Source: Roseovarius sp.
GTDB lineage: Bacteria; Pseudomonadota; Alphaproteobacteria; Rhodobacterales; Rhodobacteraceae
Direction of reading: 5' to 3'
Assembly: GCF_030373445.1 (NCBI RefSeq)
Contig: NZ_JAUCYU010000001.1
Span: 558,001 to 622,000 of the forward strand
DNA: 64,000 nt
The position numbers and the translations under genes were made by a program. Shown piece after piece: positions 54,814-63,620 of this stretch. The notes beneath the pieces were generated by a model, which saw only the letters and a program-made list of their open reading frames with translations, did not search any database and was not told the DNA's origin. Position 1 is the first letter of the stretch, and each line of letters begins with the position of its first letter.

Positions 54814-56391
54814 CTAGTCAGCGAAAAGACGGGGCGTCTCGGCAATCTCTAGCGCCTTCTCGGGCGGGATATCAAGAAAACGCGCGATCGGCGGCGCGTT
54901 CTCGTCCGGCTCGGCGGTTTCCCGGATCACCCCGTGATGCTCGAACCCGGCATCCCGGATCCGGTCGCTCTCGTAGGTCATGTCGCCCCGGATCGTCGGC
55001 AACAGCCGCTCCAGCGTCTGGGGCGAGGTCTGTTCACCCGCCAAGCCCACCCGCTTGGCATGGCCGATCAGGTAGTCGTCGGTGAACTCGCACTGGATTT
55101 CCAGCATCTTGGTGGTCGACCGGTCGCCCGCGAAATCATGCAACAGGTCAAGGTTCGACGGGTCCATGCACACGATCAGCCGGTCGGTGTCGAAATAATC
55201 GAACAGCATCCGCATCAGCGCCCGCCGGTGCCGCGTCCTCTTCCCAAGCGTCGCCTGGATCCCGCCAAGGTCGGGCAGCGGCGTGTCCTCCTCGTTGAAG
55301 AGGTAGTCGATCGTCGGCACGTTCGCCACCTGCCGGATGCGCTGGATCACCCGCTTGGCCACGTGCCATTTCTTGCAGATCACGATCATCAGCTCGCGCT
55401 GCCGGCCGAGCGAGCTTTCCGTCTCCCAGAACCGGCTGGCGAACCGCCGCCCGATCCGGCCCCGCCCAGTCAGGAACTTGTAAAGGTTCCGCCCCTCGTC
55501 GGAGATCTGGAACGTGGCATCCTCGTTGGCGTAAAGCGCGCCCAGCCGCGCCTTCAGCTCCGTCGCCTCCGGGCTGATCTTCCGCGCGAACAGCGCATCC
55601 TGCGACAACAGCAGGTCGTAGTGATCGTTGTAGAAGGTCACCGGCATCCCGTAATCGGTGAACATCAGGAAGGTCAGCGTCCGCGTCCGGATCTCCTTCT
55701 CGGGCACCACGTGCCGCACCAGCGTCTGGAAGAACGTCTCGTCCGGAATCCACGTCGTGGCGAAAAACCGCATCACGTCGCGCCTCTTGCGGGTGAAATC
55801 GAGGATCCACTCGATCGTCCGCCGCCGCAGGCACCACCACTGGCTCCCGATCTGGATCTGCAGATCGGCGGGAATGGGCCGCGTCAGCCCCAGCTTCTTC
55901 TGCAGGTTGTACGAGGTGTAGAACCGCCATTTCTGCACCCGCTCGTTAAAATAATGCCGGTAGATCAGCCGGTCTTCCTTCATCCCGGTCTTGATCCAGT
56001 CGCTCTCGAAGAAATCGAAGCTCTCGATGTAATCGGCATCGTCATTGTCGAGGAACTCGTGCGCGAAGGCGGCCGATTTCACCGCCATGCAATCGCCCGA
56101 CAGCATGTAGAAATGCGTGGCCCTCGGAAACGCCTCCACCGCCGCCTCGACGGCATGGAGCGAGGCCTGCACCAGCGACCACTCCCCCCAGCCGCACCTG
56201 ATCCGCTTGCGCGCGAAGGTCACGTTCGGGTTGTCCGCCAGCGCCGAGCGGATCTTGCGGTAATGCTCCACCCTGGCCCGCGCATCGAAATGGATCGCCA
56301 TGTAATCGCCCACCGCCGTCAGCATCTCGGCCTGACGGATGATGGCGTCTGGGTCTTTATGGCACAGAAGGATGAAGGCAATTCTTGCCAT
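54814..56391 (-). CDS. GT14 (Core-2/I-branching-like) glycosyltransferase with C-terminal DUF5928-type domain
   Basis: The first 290 or so residues resemble the beta-1,6-N-acetylglucosaminyltransferase family: IAFILLCHKDPDAIIRQ, AIHFDARARVEHYRKI, WGEWSLVQASLHAVEAA, FYMLSGDCMAVKS and GSQWWCLRRRTIEWIL. The remaining part, about 230 residues, has a different character and matches my memory of the DUF5928 extension seen in Rhodobacterales. The protein has 525 residues. It is divergent from a sulfotransferase gene, which suggests synthesis of a sulfated surface glycan. Confidence 0.87.
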   Translation of the reverse strand: MARIAFILLCHKDPDAIIRQAEMLTAVGDYMAIHFDARARVEHYRKIRSALADNPNVTFARKRIRCGWGEWSLVQASLHAVEAAVEAFPRATHFYMLSGDCMAVKSAAFAHEFLDNDDADYIESFDFFESDWIKTGMKEDRLIYRHYFNERVQKWRFYTSYNLQKKLGLTRPIPADLQIQIGSQWWCLRRRTIEWILDFTRKRRDVMRFFATTWIPDETFFQTLVRHVVPEKEIRTRTLTFLMFTDYGMPVTFYNDHYDLLLSQDALFARKISPEATELKARLGALYANEDATFQISDEGRNLYKFLTGRGRIGRRFASRFWETESSLGRQRELMIVICKKWHVAKRVIQRIRQVANVPTIDYLFNEEDTPLPDLGGIQATLGKRTRHRRALMRMLFDYFDTDRLIVCMDPSNLDLLHDFAGDRSTTKMLEIQCEFTDDYLIGHAKRVGLAGEQTSPQTLERLLPTIRGDMTYESDRIRDAGFEHHGVIRETAEPDENAPPIARFLDIPPEKALEIAETPRLFAD

Positions 56392-56542
56392 GACGTGAAC
56401 GCTCTACCCGATATTATCTTTCTTGCGTACAGTGATAGACATGAAGACGCCTTGAAGAAACGCCCTTTCGGGGGGATTTTCCTCAGGGTACAAAGCTGAA
56501 GTCGCAAAAAAAAAGGCGGCGCGGGAAGGTGGAGGCAGAAAT

Positions 56543-57361
56543 ATGGGGTTTCCGGGCACGTGGATGACCGAAAGCGAGAGCGTCGTCTATCGCGTGGTGC
56601 CGAAATGCGCCTGCTCGACGATCGGCCAGATCATGTACTACTCCGATCACGGCGAATTCTTCGACGGTGACATTCACGACGCGGTCGAGGGGCTGCACAA
56701 ATGGGCGCGCGACGACAGCCAGCCGCTGATCCGCGACAACGTCACGGCGCACCGGTCCTACGCCTTCACCTGCGTGCGCAACCCGTATACCCGCATCCTC
56801 TCCAGCTTCTTCGACAAGATCTGCGGCATCCAGCGCAACGGCAAGCGCTACCGCGGCAAGCTGGTGCCGCTGCTCGTCCAGAAATACGGGGTCGAGGTCG
56901 GCGGCGAGGACGGCAAGGAAGAGTTCGACCAGGTCAAGAGCTTCCGTCGCTTCCTGCTCTTCGCCCGCGACACCATCCGCTGGAAACGCCCGATGGAGCC
57001 GGACATCCACTGGTCGGCCATGTCCGGCCACGTGTCGACCTTCATCGTCAGCGGCGGCCGCTACGACCGCATCTTCTGGACCGAGGCGTTCAACGACGGC
57101 ATGGCCGACGTGCTGAGTTCCATCGAGACACCCCACGAGGTCGACCTGAAGACCATCCCCCGCTTCAACGAAAGCGAGGGCCACGGGCCCAAACGCGCCC
57201 ACCCGGTCGAAGACTATTTCGACGACCTCTCCATGCACCTCGTCTACGAGATCTACAAACGCGATTTCGAGCTCTTCAAATACGACTTCCACGACCCGTC
57301 GAACAAGATGCCCACGGGCGAGATCGACCTCGACGAAGTCCACGCCAAGCTGGGCGACTGA
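56543..57361 (+). CDS. Sulfotransferase family protein
   Basis: This is a PAPS-dependent sulfotransferase (Sulfotransfer_2 type) of 272 residues. The 5'-phosphosulfate loop is VVPKCACSTIGQIM near residue 19 and the 3'-phosphate-binding segment is TCVRNPYTRILSSFFDKI near residue 76. GGAGG lies eight bases before the ATG. The divergent glycosyltransferase suggests a carbohydrate acceptor. Confidence 0.9.
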   Translation: MGFPGTWMTESESVVYRVVPKCACSTIGQIMYYSDHGEFFDGDIHDAVEGLHKWARDDSQPLIRDNVTAHRSYAFTCVRNPYTRILSSFFDKICGIQRNGKRYRGKLVPLLVQKYGVEVGGEDGKEEFDQVKSFRRFLLFARDTIRWKRPMEPDIHWSAMSGHVSTFIVSGGRYDRIFWTEAFNDGMADVLSSIETPHEVDLKTIPRFNESEGHGPKRAHPVEDYFDDLSMHLVYEIYKRDFELFKYDFHDPSNKMPTGEIDLDEVHAKLGD

Positions 57362-57376
57362 GCCGGACCCGCCCCC

Positions 57377-58270
57377 ATGATCGTGCTCGAACAGCCCTCG
57401 GCACTGCGGCTCTTCTTCGTGATGCAGGGCTCCATCGTGCCCCGCATCCTGCGCAACATCCTCGCGGTGGCGGCGCTCTCGGCGGCAATCCTCTCGATCG
57501 ACCGGCTCGCCCTGCCCCTGCCGCATGTCTCGGTCTCGGCCATCGGCGTCTTCGGCATCGCGCTCTCGCTCTTCCTCGGCTTCCGCAACAACGCCGCCTA
57601 TGACCGCTGGTGGGAGGCGCGCGGCCTCTGGGGCCAGCTCATCGCCGAGGTGCGCAACCTCGGCCGGCAGGTCACGCTCTTCTCCCCCGACCCCGCGCTG
57701 CATGCCCGCGTCATGACGAACGCGGTGGCCTTCGCCCATCTCCACCGCGGCGCCCTGCGCGGCGAGGACGCCCGCGCCGAGATCCTGCCCTGGCTTGACG
57801 AGGCCGAGACCGACGCGCTGCTGGCCCAGGCCAACCCCGCCAACGCCGCCCTCTCGCGCATCAACGCGGCGCTGGCCGGGGCCGAGCTCGACGGCTACGC
57901 CCGCATGACCCTCTCCGGCACGCTCTCGGCCATGGGCCTGGCGCAGGCCGGGGGCGAGCGCATCGCCACCACGCCGCTGCCCTTCGTCTATTCCCTGCTC
58001 GTGCGGCGCACGACCTACCTCTACTGCTTCCTGCTGCCCTTCGCCCTGGCCGACCAGGCGGGCTGGTTCACGCCGCTTCTCGCCGCCATCGTGGCCTATG
58101 TCTTCTTCGGGCTGCAGGCGGTCACCCGCGAGCTCGAACACCCGTTCCAGAATGTCGAGAACGGCCTGCCGCTCCACACCATGTGCCGGGTGATCGAGAT
58201 TTCCGCCTCCGAGGCGCTCGGCCGCCCCGCCCCGCCACCGCTGGCGCCGGTCAAGGGCGTGCTGACCTGA
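57377..58270 (+). CDS. Bestrophin-like anion channel protein
   Basis: This membrane protein of 297 residues belongs to the bestrophin/RFP-TM (YneE) family. Marks are GIALSLFLGFRNNAAYDRWWEARGLWG, LLVRRTTYLYCFLLPFAL, and ELEHPFQNVENGLPLHTMCR near the C-terminus. It lies 15 bases after the sulfotransferase gene and may be cotranscribed with it. Confidence 0.92.
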   Translation: MIVLEQPSALRLFFVMQGSIVPRILRNILAVAALSAAILSIDRLALPLPHVSVSAIGVFGIALSLFLGFRNNAAYDRWWEARGLWGQLIAEVRNLGRQVTLFSPDPALHARVMTNAVAFAHLHRGALRGEDARAEILPWLDEAETDALLAQANPANAALSRINAALAGAELDGYARMTLSGTLSAMGLAQAGGERIATTPLPFVYSLLVRRTTYLYCFLLPFALADQAGWFTPLLAAIVAYVFFGLQAVTRELEHPFQNVENGLPLHTMCRVIEISASEALGRPAPPPLAPVKGVLT

Positions 58271-58334
58271 CGCGCCGCTAGGCAGACGGCGCGGTCCGGG
58301 CTATCATCCCCCATCCCGCCGGAGGCCACAGCCC

Positions 58335-58754
58335 ATGCCGACACGCACCCTAATCACCGCCCTCGCCCTCTGCTGGCTCGCCGGCCTCGCCCACGCCCAG
58401 GCCGCCAGGTTCGCCGGCTCCTGGTACTGCCGCTACGCCATGGAACCGTTCAGCGGCCAGCCCCTCGACCTGCATTACTGGGAATACCGCCTCTACGCCC
58501 AGCCCGACACCAGCTTCACGGCGGAAGGCTTCTACGAGAACCCAGTGGTCGGCCGCGTCCCCGTGCAGATGCAGGGGCAATACGGCCCCCAACCCGGCTA
58601 CGGCAATGCCGAGGTGGTCTTCCTCGGCACCATGTACCGCGCCGGCAGCGGCCAGCAGCCCTTCCAGATGCCCGCCATCATGTCCGACCCGAACACGATG
58701 TATTTCCAGTTCCGCGGCAACACCCACATGACCAACATCACCTGCTCGCGCTGA
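58335..58754 (+). CDS. Small secreted protein of unknown function
   Basis: This protein of 139 residues has a signal peptide (RTLITALALCWLAGLAHAQA) and a mature part rich in tyrosine, glycine and glutamine (GSWYCRYAMEPFSGQP, GQYGPQPGYGNAEVV) with two cysteines. GGAGG precedes the ATG. I do not recognise the family. Confidence 0.78.
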   Translation: MPTRTLITALALCWLAGLAHAQAARFAGSWYCRYAMEPFSGQPLDLHYWEYRLYAQPDTSFTAEGFYENPVVGRVPVQMQGQYGPQPGYGNAEVVFLGTMYRAGSGQQPFQMPAIMSDPNTMYFQFRGNTHMTNITCSR

Positions 58755-58810
58755 GAGGCGGGTGAAGAAGGGGCGCTGCCCCTCTTGGCCCCTTGGGCCA
58801 ATTCACCCCG

Positions 58811-58982
58811 GGATATTTTCCCCAAGAAGAAGCAACGGTTTCTTAACCATGGGATGATTAACTCACGGATGCGGTACAGGCTGGGAAGCCGATGACCGCC
58901 CAAGGAGAAGTCGCGCCCGGCTTTCCAGCCCGCCGCCGGGGGCCGGGCGCGCAACCTGTGCTTCTTCTTGGTACAAATATCC
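58811..58982 (+). repeat. Inverted-repeat-bounded intergenic element A (MITE-like or RNA element)
   Basis: The ends GGATATTTTCCCCAAGAAGA (from 58,811) and TCTTCTTGGTACAAATATCC (to 58,982) are near-perfect inverted copies. A core at 58,876-58,915 (ACAGGCTGGGAAGCCGATGA onward) is 33 of 40 identical to one in element B (62,696-62,735). After the core a perfect stem CGCGCCCGG/CCGGGCGCG (58,912-58,920, 58,943-58,951) forms. The core includes an ATG (58,892) followed by an open frame, so a small peptide is possible. The rest of the 58,755-59,028 gap shows nothing. Confidence 0.65.
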
Positions 58983-59028
58983 GAATCCGACGCCCGCCAC
59001 GCAACGCGTCGCCGCGATCAAGCCACCG

Positions 59029-60015
59029 TCAGATCAACCCTTCCGCGGCAAACAGCGCCTTCACGTCCTTCTCGGGCCGCGCACCGTAATGGCCGATCAC
59101 CTCCGCCGCCGCGATGCAGCCCATCCGCCCCGAGACCGCAAGCGGCTTGCCCGTGGCGACACCGTAAAGGAACCCGGCGGCGAACTGGTCGCCCGCCCCG
59201 GTGGCATCGACCGGCGTGACCCGGTCGACCGGCGCGGTCACCGTCTCGTCGCCCTCGACCAGCACCACGTCCTTGCCCGACCGCGTGCAGACGATCAGCC
59301 CGCTGTCGGCCGCCGCCTGTTCCAGCGCCGCGCCCAGGTCCTCGGTCTCGTACAAGGCCAGCCATTCGTGCTCGTTGCCGATCACGTAATCCAGCTCCGT
59401 CACCAGCTTGCGGAAATCGTCGCGGTGCCGGTTCACGCAGAACGGGTCCGACAGGGCGATCCCCGCGCGCCCGCCCCCGGCCCGGCAGGCCCGCGCAGCA
59501 GCGAGGAACGCCTCCTTGCCCTTGTCCTTGTCGAAGAGATACCCCTCGAGGAACAGAAGGCCCGCCTGCCCCGCCACGTCGTCATCCACGTCGTCGGGCC
59601 CCAGCTCGGTGGAAATGCCGAGATAGGTGTTCATCGACCGCTCGCCATCCGGCGTCACGAAGATCATCGAGCGCGAGGTCGGCAGCTCGCCCCCCGCCAC
59701 CGGCGTGTTCACGAAATCGGTGCCCACCTCGGCCATCTCGCTGGCATAGAACCGGCCCAGCTCGTCATCCTTCACCCGGCCGATGAAACCGGTCTTCAGC
59801 CCCAGCGCGCCCAGCCCCGCGATCGTGTTGGCGACCGAGCCGCCCGACATCTGCGTGCGGTTCTGCATCTCGCCATAGAGCAGCTCGCCCCGGTCCTGCT
59901 CGATCAGCTGCATGATCCCCTTCTCGATACCCATCGTCGAAAGGAACCGGTCGTCGCATTGCGAAATGACATCGACGACGGCGTTGCCGATGCCGACGGC
60001 CTGGTACTTGGTCAT
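59029..60015 (-). CDS. PfkB-family sugar kinase, probable adenosine kinase
   Basis: This ribokinase-fold enzyme has 328 residues: GIGNAVVDVISQ at the start, MSGGSVANTIAGLGALG, and the PfkB signature DATGAGDQFAAGFLYG with the catalytic aspartate. The pattern is that of the adenosine kinase-like group common in Alphaproteobacteria. The start overlaps the nth stop as ATGA, so it is coupled to nth. Confidence 0.88.
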   Translation of the reverse strand: MTKYQAVGIGNAVVDVISQCDDRFLSTMGIEKGIMQLIEQDRGELLYGEMQNRTQMSGGSVANTIAGLGALGLKTGFIGRVKDDELGRFYASEMAEVGTDFVNTPVAGGELPTSRSMIFVTPDGERSMNTYLGISTELGPDDVDDDVAGQAGLLFLEGYLFDKDKGKEAFLAAARACRAGGGRAGIALSDPFCVNRHRDDFRKLVTELDYVIGNEHEWLALYETEDLGAALEQAAADSGLIVCTRSGKDVVLVEGDETVTAPVDRVTPVDATGAGDQFAAGFLYGVATGKPLAVSGRMGCIAAAEVIGHYGARPEKDVKALFAAEGLI

Positions 60016-60656
60016 ATGGTCTTTTCCTCGAATTGACAGAGGTCCCGGATCAGACAGGCGGGACAGTTGGGTTTGCGGGCCTTGCAGGTATAGCGCCCGT
60101 GCAGGATCAGCCAGTGATGCGCATGGCGCTGGAAATCGACCGGCACGTTGTCCTCGATGGCGCGCTCGACGGCGTTGACGTCCTTGCCCGGGCAGATGCC
60201 GGTGCGGTTGCCGACGCGGAAGATATGGGTATCCACCGCCTGCGCCGGGTAATGCCACCACATGTTGAGCACCACGTTCGCCGTCTTGCGCCCCACGCCC
60301 GGCAGCGATTGCAGCGCGGCGCGCGAATTGGGCACCTCGCCGCCATACTCCTCGGCAAGGATGCGCGACAGCTTCATGACGTTCTTCGCCTTGTTGCGGT
60401 AAAGCCCGATCGTCTTGATATGGCCGATCAGACCCTCCTCGCCCAGTGCCAGCATCTTCTCTGGCGTATCGGCCACCTTGAACAGCTCGGCGGTGGCCCT
60501 GTTCACCCCCGCATCCGTCGCCTGCGCCGACAGCGCCACCGCCACCACCAGCGTGAAGGCGTTGACGTGATGCAATTCGCCCTGGGGCTCCGGCTCCGCC
60601 TCGTGGAACCGGGTGAAGATCTCGCGCATCGTGTGGTAATCGAGCTGGGCGGCCAT
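60012..60656 (-). CDS. nth: Endonuclease III
   Basis: Nth is a DNA glycosylase/AP lyase for oxidised pyrimidines. It has 214 residues. The helix-hairpin-helix with catalytic lysine is LPGVGRKTANVVLN, the catalytic aspartate is in VDTHIFRVGNRTG, and the [4Fe-4S] cysteines are CKARKPNCPACLIRDLC. I start at MAAQLDYHTM (60,656) after GAGGGG; the open frame extends 27 residues further without family likeness. Confidence 0.95.
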   Translation of the reverse strand: MAAQLDYHTMREIFTRFHEAEPEPQGELHHVNAFTLVVAVALSAQATDAGVNRATAELFKVADTPEKMLALGEEGLIGHIKTIGLYRNKAKNVMKLSRILAEEYGGEVPNSRAALQSLPGVGRKTANVVLNMWWHYPAQAVDTHIFRVGNRTGICPGKDVNAVERAIEDNVPVDFQRHAHHWLILHGRYTCKARKPNCPACLIRDLCQFEEKTI

Positions 60657-60756
60657 GCCCCCCTCATGCCCGCATTCCCGGCAATGCGCAATATTCGGGT
60701 CGCATGGCACGGGGCCAGGGGATAGATTTCCTGCCACAAGCCCAAGGATTGCCCCG

Positions 60757-61608
60757 ATGAACGCCGAGCCCCAGCAAAGCTACCACTACCACGTCATGCG
60801 CCGCGCGATCGACCTGATCGACACCGCGGAAGGCCAGCTTTCGCTGGGCGAGCTCGCGTCGGAAATGAACATGAGCCCCGCCCACTTCCAGCGGCTCTTC
60901 ACCCAGTGGGCGGGCGTCTCGCCCAAGCGCTACCAGCAATACCTGGCGCTGGGGCAGGCCAAGGCGCTGCTGGCCCAACGCTTCACCACCCTGGAAACCG
61001 CGCACGAGCTGGGCCTCTCGGGCTCGGGCCGCCTGCACGATCTCTTCCTGCGCTGGGAATGCATGAGCCCGGGCGATTTCGCCCGCCGGGGCGAGGGGCT
61101 CACCATCTTCTGGGGCTGGTTCGACAGCCCCTTCGGCCTCGCCCTCGTCATGGGCACCGAGAAGGGCATCTGCGGCGTGGGCTTCGCCAGCGAAACCGGC
61201 GAGGCCGCGGCCATGGAGGACATGATATCGCGCTGGCCCGGCGCCCGGTTCGTGGAAGACCCGATGATGCTCCGCCCCTGGGCGCTCGCCGCCTTCGGCG
61301 CGAACGGGCAGGAACGCGAGGTGGCGCCCCTCTACCTGATCGGCGCCCCCTTCCAGATCAAGGTGTGGGAGGCGCTTCTGCAGGTCCCCTCGGGCCACGT
61401 CACCACCTATTCCGAGATCGCCCAGGCCATCGGCAAGCCCCGCGCCGTGCGCGCCGTCGGCACCGCCGTGGGCCGCAACCCGATCAGCTTCCTGATCCCC
61501 TGCCACCGGGCGCTGCGAAAATCCGGCGGGCTTGGCGGCTATCACTGGGGCCTGCCCGTCAAGCGCGCCATCCTCGCCTGGGAATCCGCCCGCGCCGAGG
61601 CGGGCTGA
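60757..61608 (+). CDS. AraC-type HTH fused to O6-methylguanine-DNA methyltransferase (Ada-like)
   Basis: This two-domain protein has 283 residues. Residues to about 110 form an AraC-type helix-turn-helix (SLGELASEMNMSPAHFQRLF). The C-terminal part is the methyltransferase, with VWEALLQVPSGHVTTYSEIA and the active site FLIPCHRALRKSG. The zinc domain of E. coli Ada, which senses methylphosphotriesters, is missing, so autoregulation through it is not expected. It is divergent from nth, making a small DNA-repair pair. Confidence 0.92.
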   Translation: MNAEPQQSYHYHVMRRAIDLIDTAEGQLSLGELASEMNMSPAHFQRLFTQWAGVSPKRYQQYLALGQAKALLAQRFTTLETAHELGLSGSGRLHDLFLRWECMSPGDFARRGEGLTIFWGWFDSPFGLALVMGTEKGICGVGFASETGEAAAMEDMISRWPGARFVEDPMMLRPWALAAFGANGQEREVAPLYLIGAPFQIKVWEALLQVPSGHVTTYSEIAQAIGKPRAVRAVGTAVGRNPISFLIPCHRALRKSGGLGGYHWGLPVKRAILAWESARAEAG

Positions 61609-61762
61609 CAGGGGCACGCCCGCCGCCGCGCAAGAGGGGCGGCACATCGTGCGCGGGTTGTCGCCGAAATTTGCCGGAAACCGGTTGGGAACCGGCGTGT
61701 TATTGCATATCATTGCCGCAAATCCGATCTAGCGGATGATCACAAATAGTCGAGGCGAGCAC

Positions 61763-62425
61763 ATGAGCTGCACAACCAAACCCATCCTTTTCCTCTCCGC
61801 CGTTTCGCTGCTGGCCGTGACGGCCTGTACCGACCCCGGCGCCATGGGCCCGAACGATCCCAACCGGCAAACCAAGCAGGGCGCCCTGCTGGGCGGCATC
61901 CTCGGCGCCGGCGTGGGCGCGCTGACCGCCGACGACAAGGGCAAGGGCGCCGTCATCGGCGGGCTTGCCGGCGCCGCCACCGGCGCCATCGCCGGCAGCT
62001 TCCTCGACCAGCAGGAAGCCGACCTCCGCCGCCAGCTCGAGAATGACCGCATCGGCATTCGCAACACCGGCGACCGTCTGATCGTGACCATGCCGCAGGA
62101 CATCCTGTTCGCCGTCGACAGCGCGACCGTGAACAGCTCGCTCCGCGGCGACCTGCTCACCGTGGCGAACAGCCTGCGCGAGTATCCGCGCTCGCGCGTG
62201 CAGGTGGTGGGCCACACCGACAACACCGGCAGCGCCGCCTACAACCAGGGGCTCTCCGAACGCCGCGCCAATTCCGTGGCCGACGTGCTGACATCGGGTG
62301 GCGTCTCCTACGACCGGATCCAGGCCTTCGGCCGCGGCGAGGATCAGCCGGTCGCCTCCAACCTCACCACCGAGGGCCGCGCCCAGAACCGCCGGGTCGA
62401 GATCGTCATCCTCCCGACCTCGTGA
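61763..62425 (+). CDS. OmpA-family lipoprotein with glycine zipper
   Basis: This outer-membrane-associated protein has 220 residues. A lipoprotein signal ends LAVTAC. A glycine-zipper segment (GALLGGILGAGVGALTADDK, then GAVIGGLAGAATGAIAG) follows. The C-terminal OmpA domain contains VVGHTDNTGSAAYNQGLSERRA and GRAQNRRVEI, which bind peptidoglycan. GAGGCGAGC precedes the ATG. Confidence 0.93.
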   Translation: MSCTTKPILFLSAVSLLAVTACTDPGAMGPNDPNRQTKQGALLGGILGAGVGALTADDKGKGAVIGGLAGAATGAIAGSFLDQQEADLRRQLENDRIGIRNTGDRLIVTMPQDILFAVDSATVNSSLRGDLLTVANSLREYPRSRVQVVGHTDNTGSAAYNQGLSERRANSVADVLTSGGVSYDRIQAFGRGEDQPVASNLTTEGRAQNRRVEIVILPTS

Positions 62426-62590
62426 CGGCTCACCCGCACCCATCGACGGCCTCGGAAAACAGGGTTTTCCGGGGCCGTTTTCTCGTGGGAAGAAAACGGG
62501 GCGCCCGTGGGGCCGGCAGCTTAAGGGCCGAGACCTTGGCGCTTGCGGCGAATGCGGGAGCCTCCGGCGAGGAGTTCGCGGGCGTCCCGG

Positions 62591-62633
62591 AAACGCTCCA
62601 GTGGAGCGTTTTGCCCGCGAACGGGCGGAGCCC
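62591..62633. repeat. Palindromic intergenic repeat, family 1 (copy 2)
   Basis: AAACGCTCCA, G, TGGAGCGTTT (62,591-62,611) repeats exactly the palindrome at 35,911, followed by the same CGAACGGGCGGAGCC tail. It lies after the OmpA-type gene and abuts element B. Confidence 0.85.
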
Positions 62634-62817
62634 TTTGGCAAGATGAAGGTTGTTCACGGCCTGTTAACCGGGATCTGGTCTAGTGATCCCGCGTCACAGG
62701 CTGGAAAGCCGATGGGCGTCCAAGGTGAAGCCCCGTTTCCCGTGCCCGTGGCAGCCAATCAACCTGGCCGGGGAACGGGGTGATCCGCGCCATGCGTCTT
62801 CTTGGCCCAAATACTCC
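62634..62817 (+). repeat. Inverted-repeat-bounded intergenic element B
   Basis: This is the second copy of the element at 58,811. The left end TTTGGCAAGATGAAGG and right end GTCTTCTTGGCCCAAATACT are degenerate inverted repeats. TTAACC and the 40-base core (62,696-62,735) are shared with element A. The stem after the core has a different sequence, CCCCGTTTCCC with GGGGAACGGGG (62,731-62,741 and 62,770-62,780, one bulge), in the same place. In element B the frame from the core ATG (62,712) closes after 23 codons. Confidence 0.6.
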
Positions 62818-62868
62818 CGGGGGGAGCGTTGAAACCTGCAGGGTTTCATCGCGGGGGGCAGCGCCCCC
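62818..62868. repeat. Two-hairpin intergenic repeat, family 2 (copy 2)
   Basis: GGGGGGAGCGT precedes TGAAACC-TGCAG-GGTTTCA and then GGGGGC-AGC-GCCCCC, the same arrangement as at 46,069-46,132. With the two elements before it, it fills most of the 480-base gap between the OmpA-type and DUF2459 genes. Confidence 0.75.
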
Positions 62869-62904
62869 GAACGCCGCGTCCCCGGCCGCATCGGCCGCGG
62901 CCCC

Positions 62905-63594
62905 ATGCGCCTGATCCGCAACATCCTCCTTGCCCTCGTGGCGCTCGTCGCCGCCTACCTGCTGGCCGCCGTCGCCGGCGCGCTGATCCCCGGCCCGCTG
63001 CAGGACGCGCCGGAGACCGCCGGCCCGCCCGTCACCATCCGCCTCGTCTCCGGCCCGATCCACTATGACTTTCTCCTCCCCCTCACGCCCGAAACCCGCG
63101 CCGCCTTTGCCCCCCTGGCCCGCCACGGCCTGCCGCTGGACGCGCCCGGCGCCGCGTGGCTGATCGTCGGCTGGGGCGCGCGGGAGTTCTACACCACCAC
63201 CGGCAGCTATGCCGACCTCTCCGCCGCCGCCATCTGGCGCAGCTTCACCGGCGATGCCTCCGTTCTGCGGGTTGACGTGGCCGGCCCGCTGCGCGCGGGG
63301 CTCGACCTGCCCGCCCTGGCCCTCACCGCCGGGCAGTACTCCCAACTCCTCGCCGCCATCTCCGGCAGCTTCCGCCACGACGAGACCGGCGCGCCGATCC
63401 CGCTCGCCACCCCCGGCTTCGGCCCGACCGACCGGTTCTTCGCCGCCCATGGCCGGTTCGACATCCTGCGCACCTGCAACACCTGGGTCGCCGCCATGCT
63501 GCGCGCCGCCGGCCTGCGCTTCGGCGCCTGGACACCCACGCCCTACGCCGTCACCCTCTCGCTCGCCCGCTTCGCCCCCGACACACCCCGCTGA
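62905..63594 (+). CDS. DUF2459 (TIGR02117-type) protein
   Basis: This protein of 229 residues has an N-terminal membrane segment (RNILLALVALVAAYLLAAVA) and the family pattern VSGPIHYDFLLPL, VGWGAREFYTT, and RTCNTWVAAMLRAAGL near the C-terminus. The conserved histidine, glycine-arginine and CNTW cysteine suggest a peptidase- or amidase-like fold, but function is unknown. A decayed duplicate of its 3' third follows directly. Confidence 0.88.
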   Translation: MRLIRNILLALVALVAAYLLAAVAGALIPGPLQDAPETAGPPVTIRLVSGPIHYDFLLPLTPETRAAFAPLARHGLPLDAPGAAWLIVGWGAREFYTTTGSYADLSAAAIWRSFTGDASVLRVDVAGPLRAGLDLPALALTAGQYSQLLAAISGSFRHDETGAPIPLATPGFGPTDRFFAAHGRFDILRTCNTWVAAMLRAAGLRFGAWTPTPYAVTLSLARFAPDTPR

Positions 63595-63620
63595 CGGTCC
63601 CTGCGACCGGTCACCGTCCC

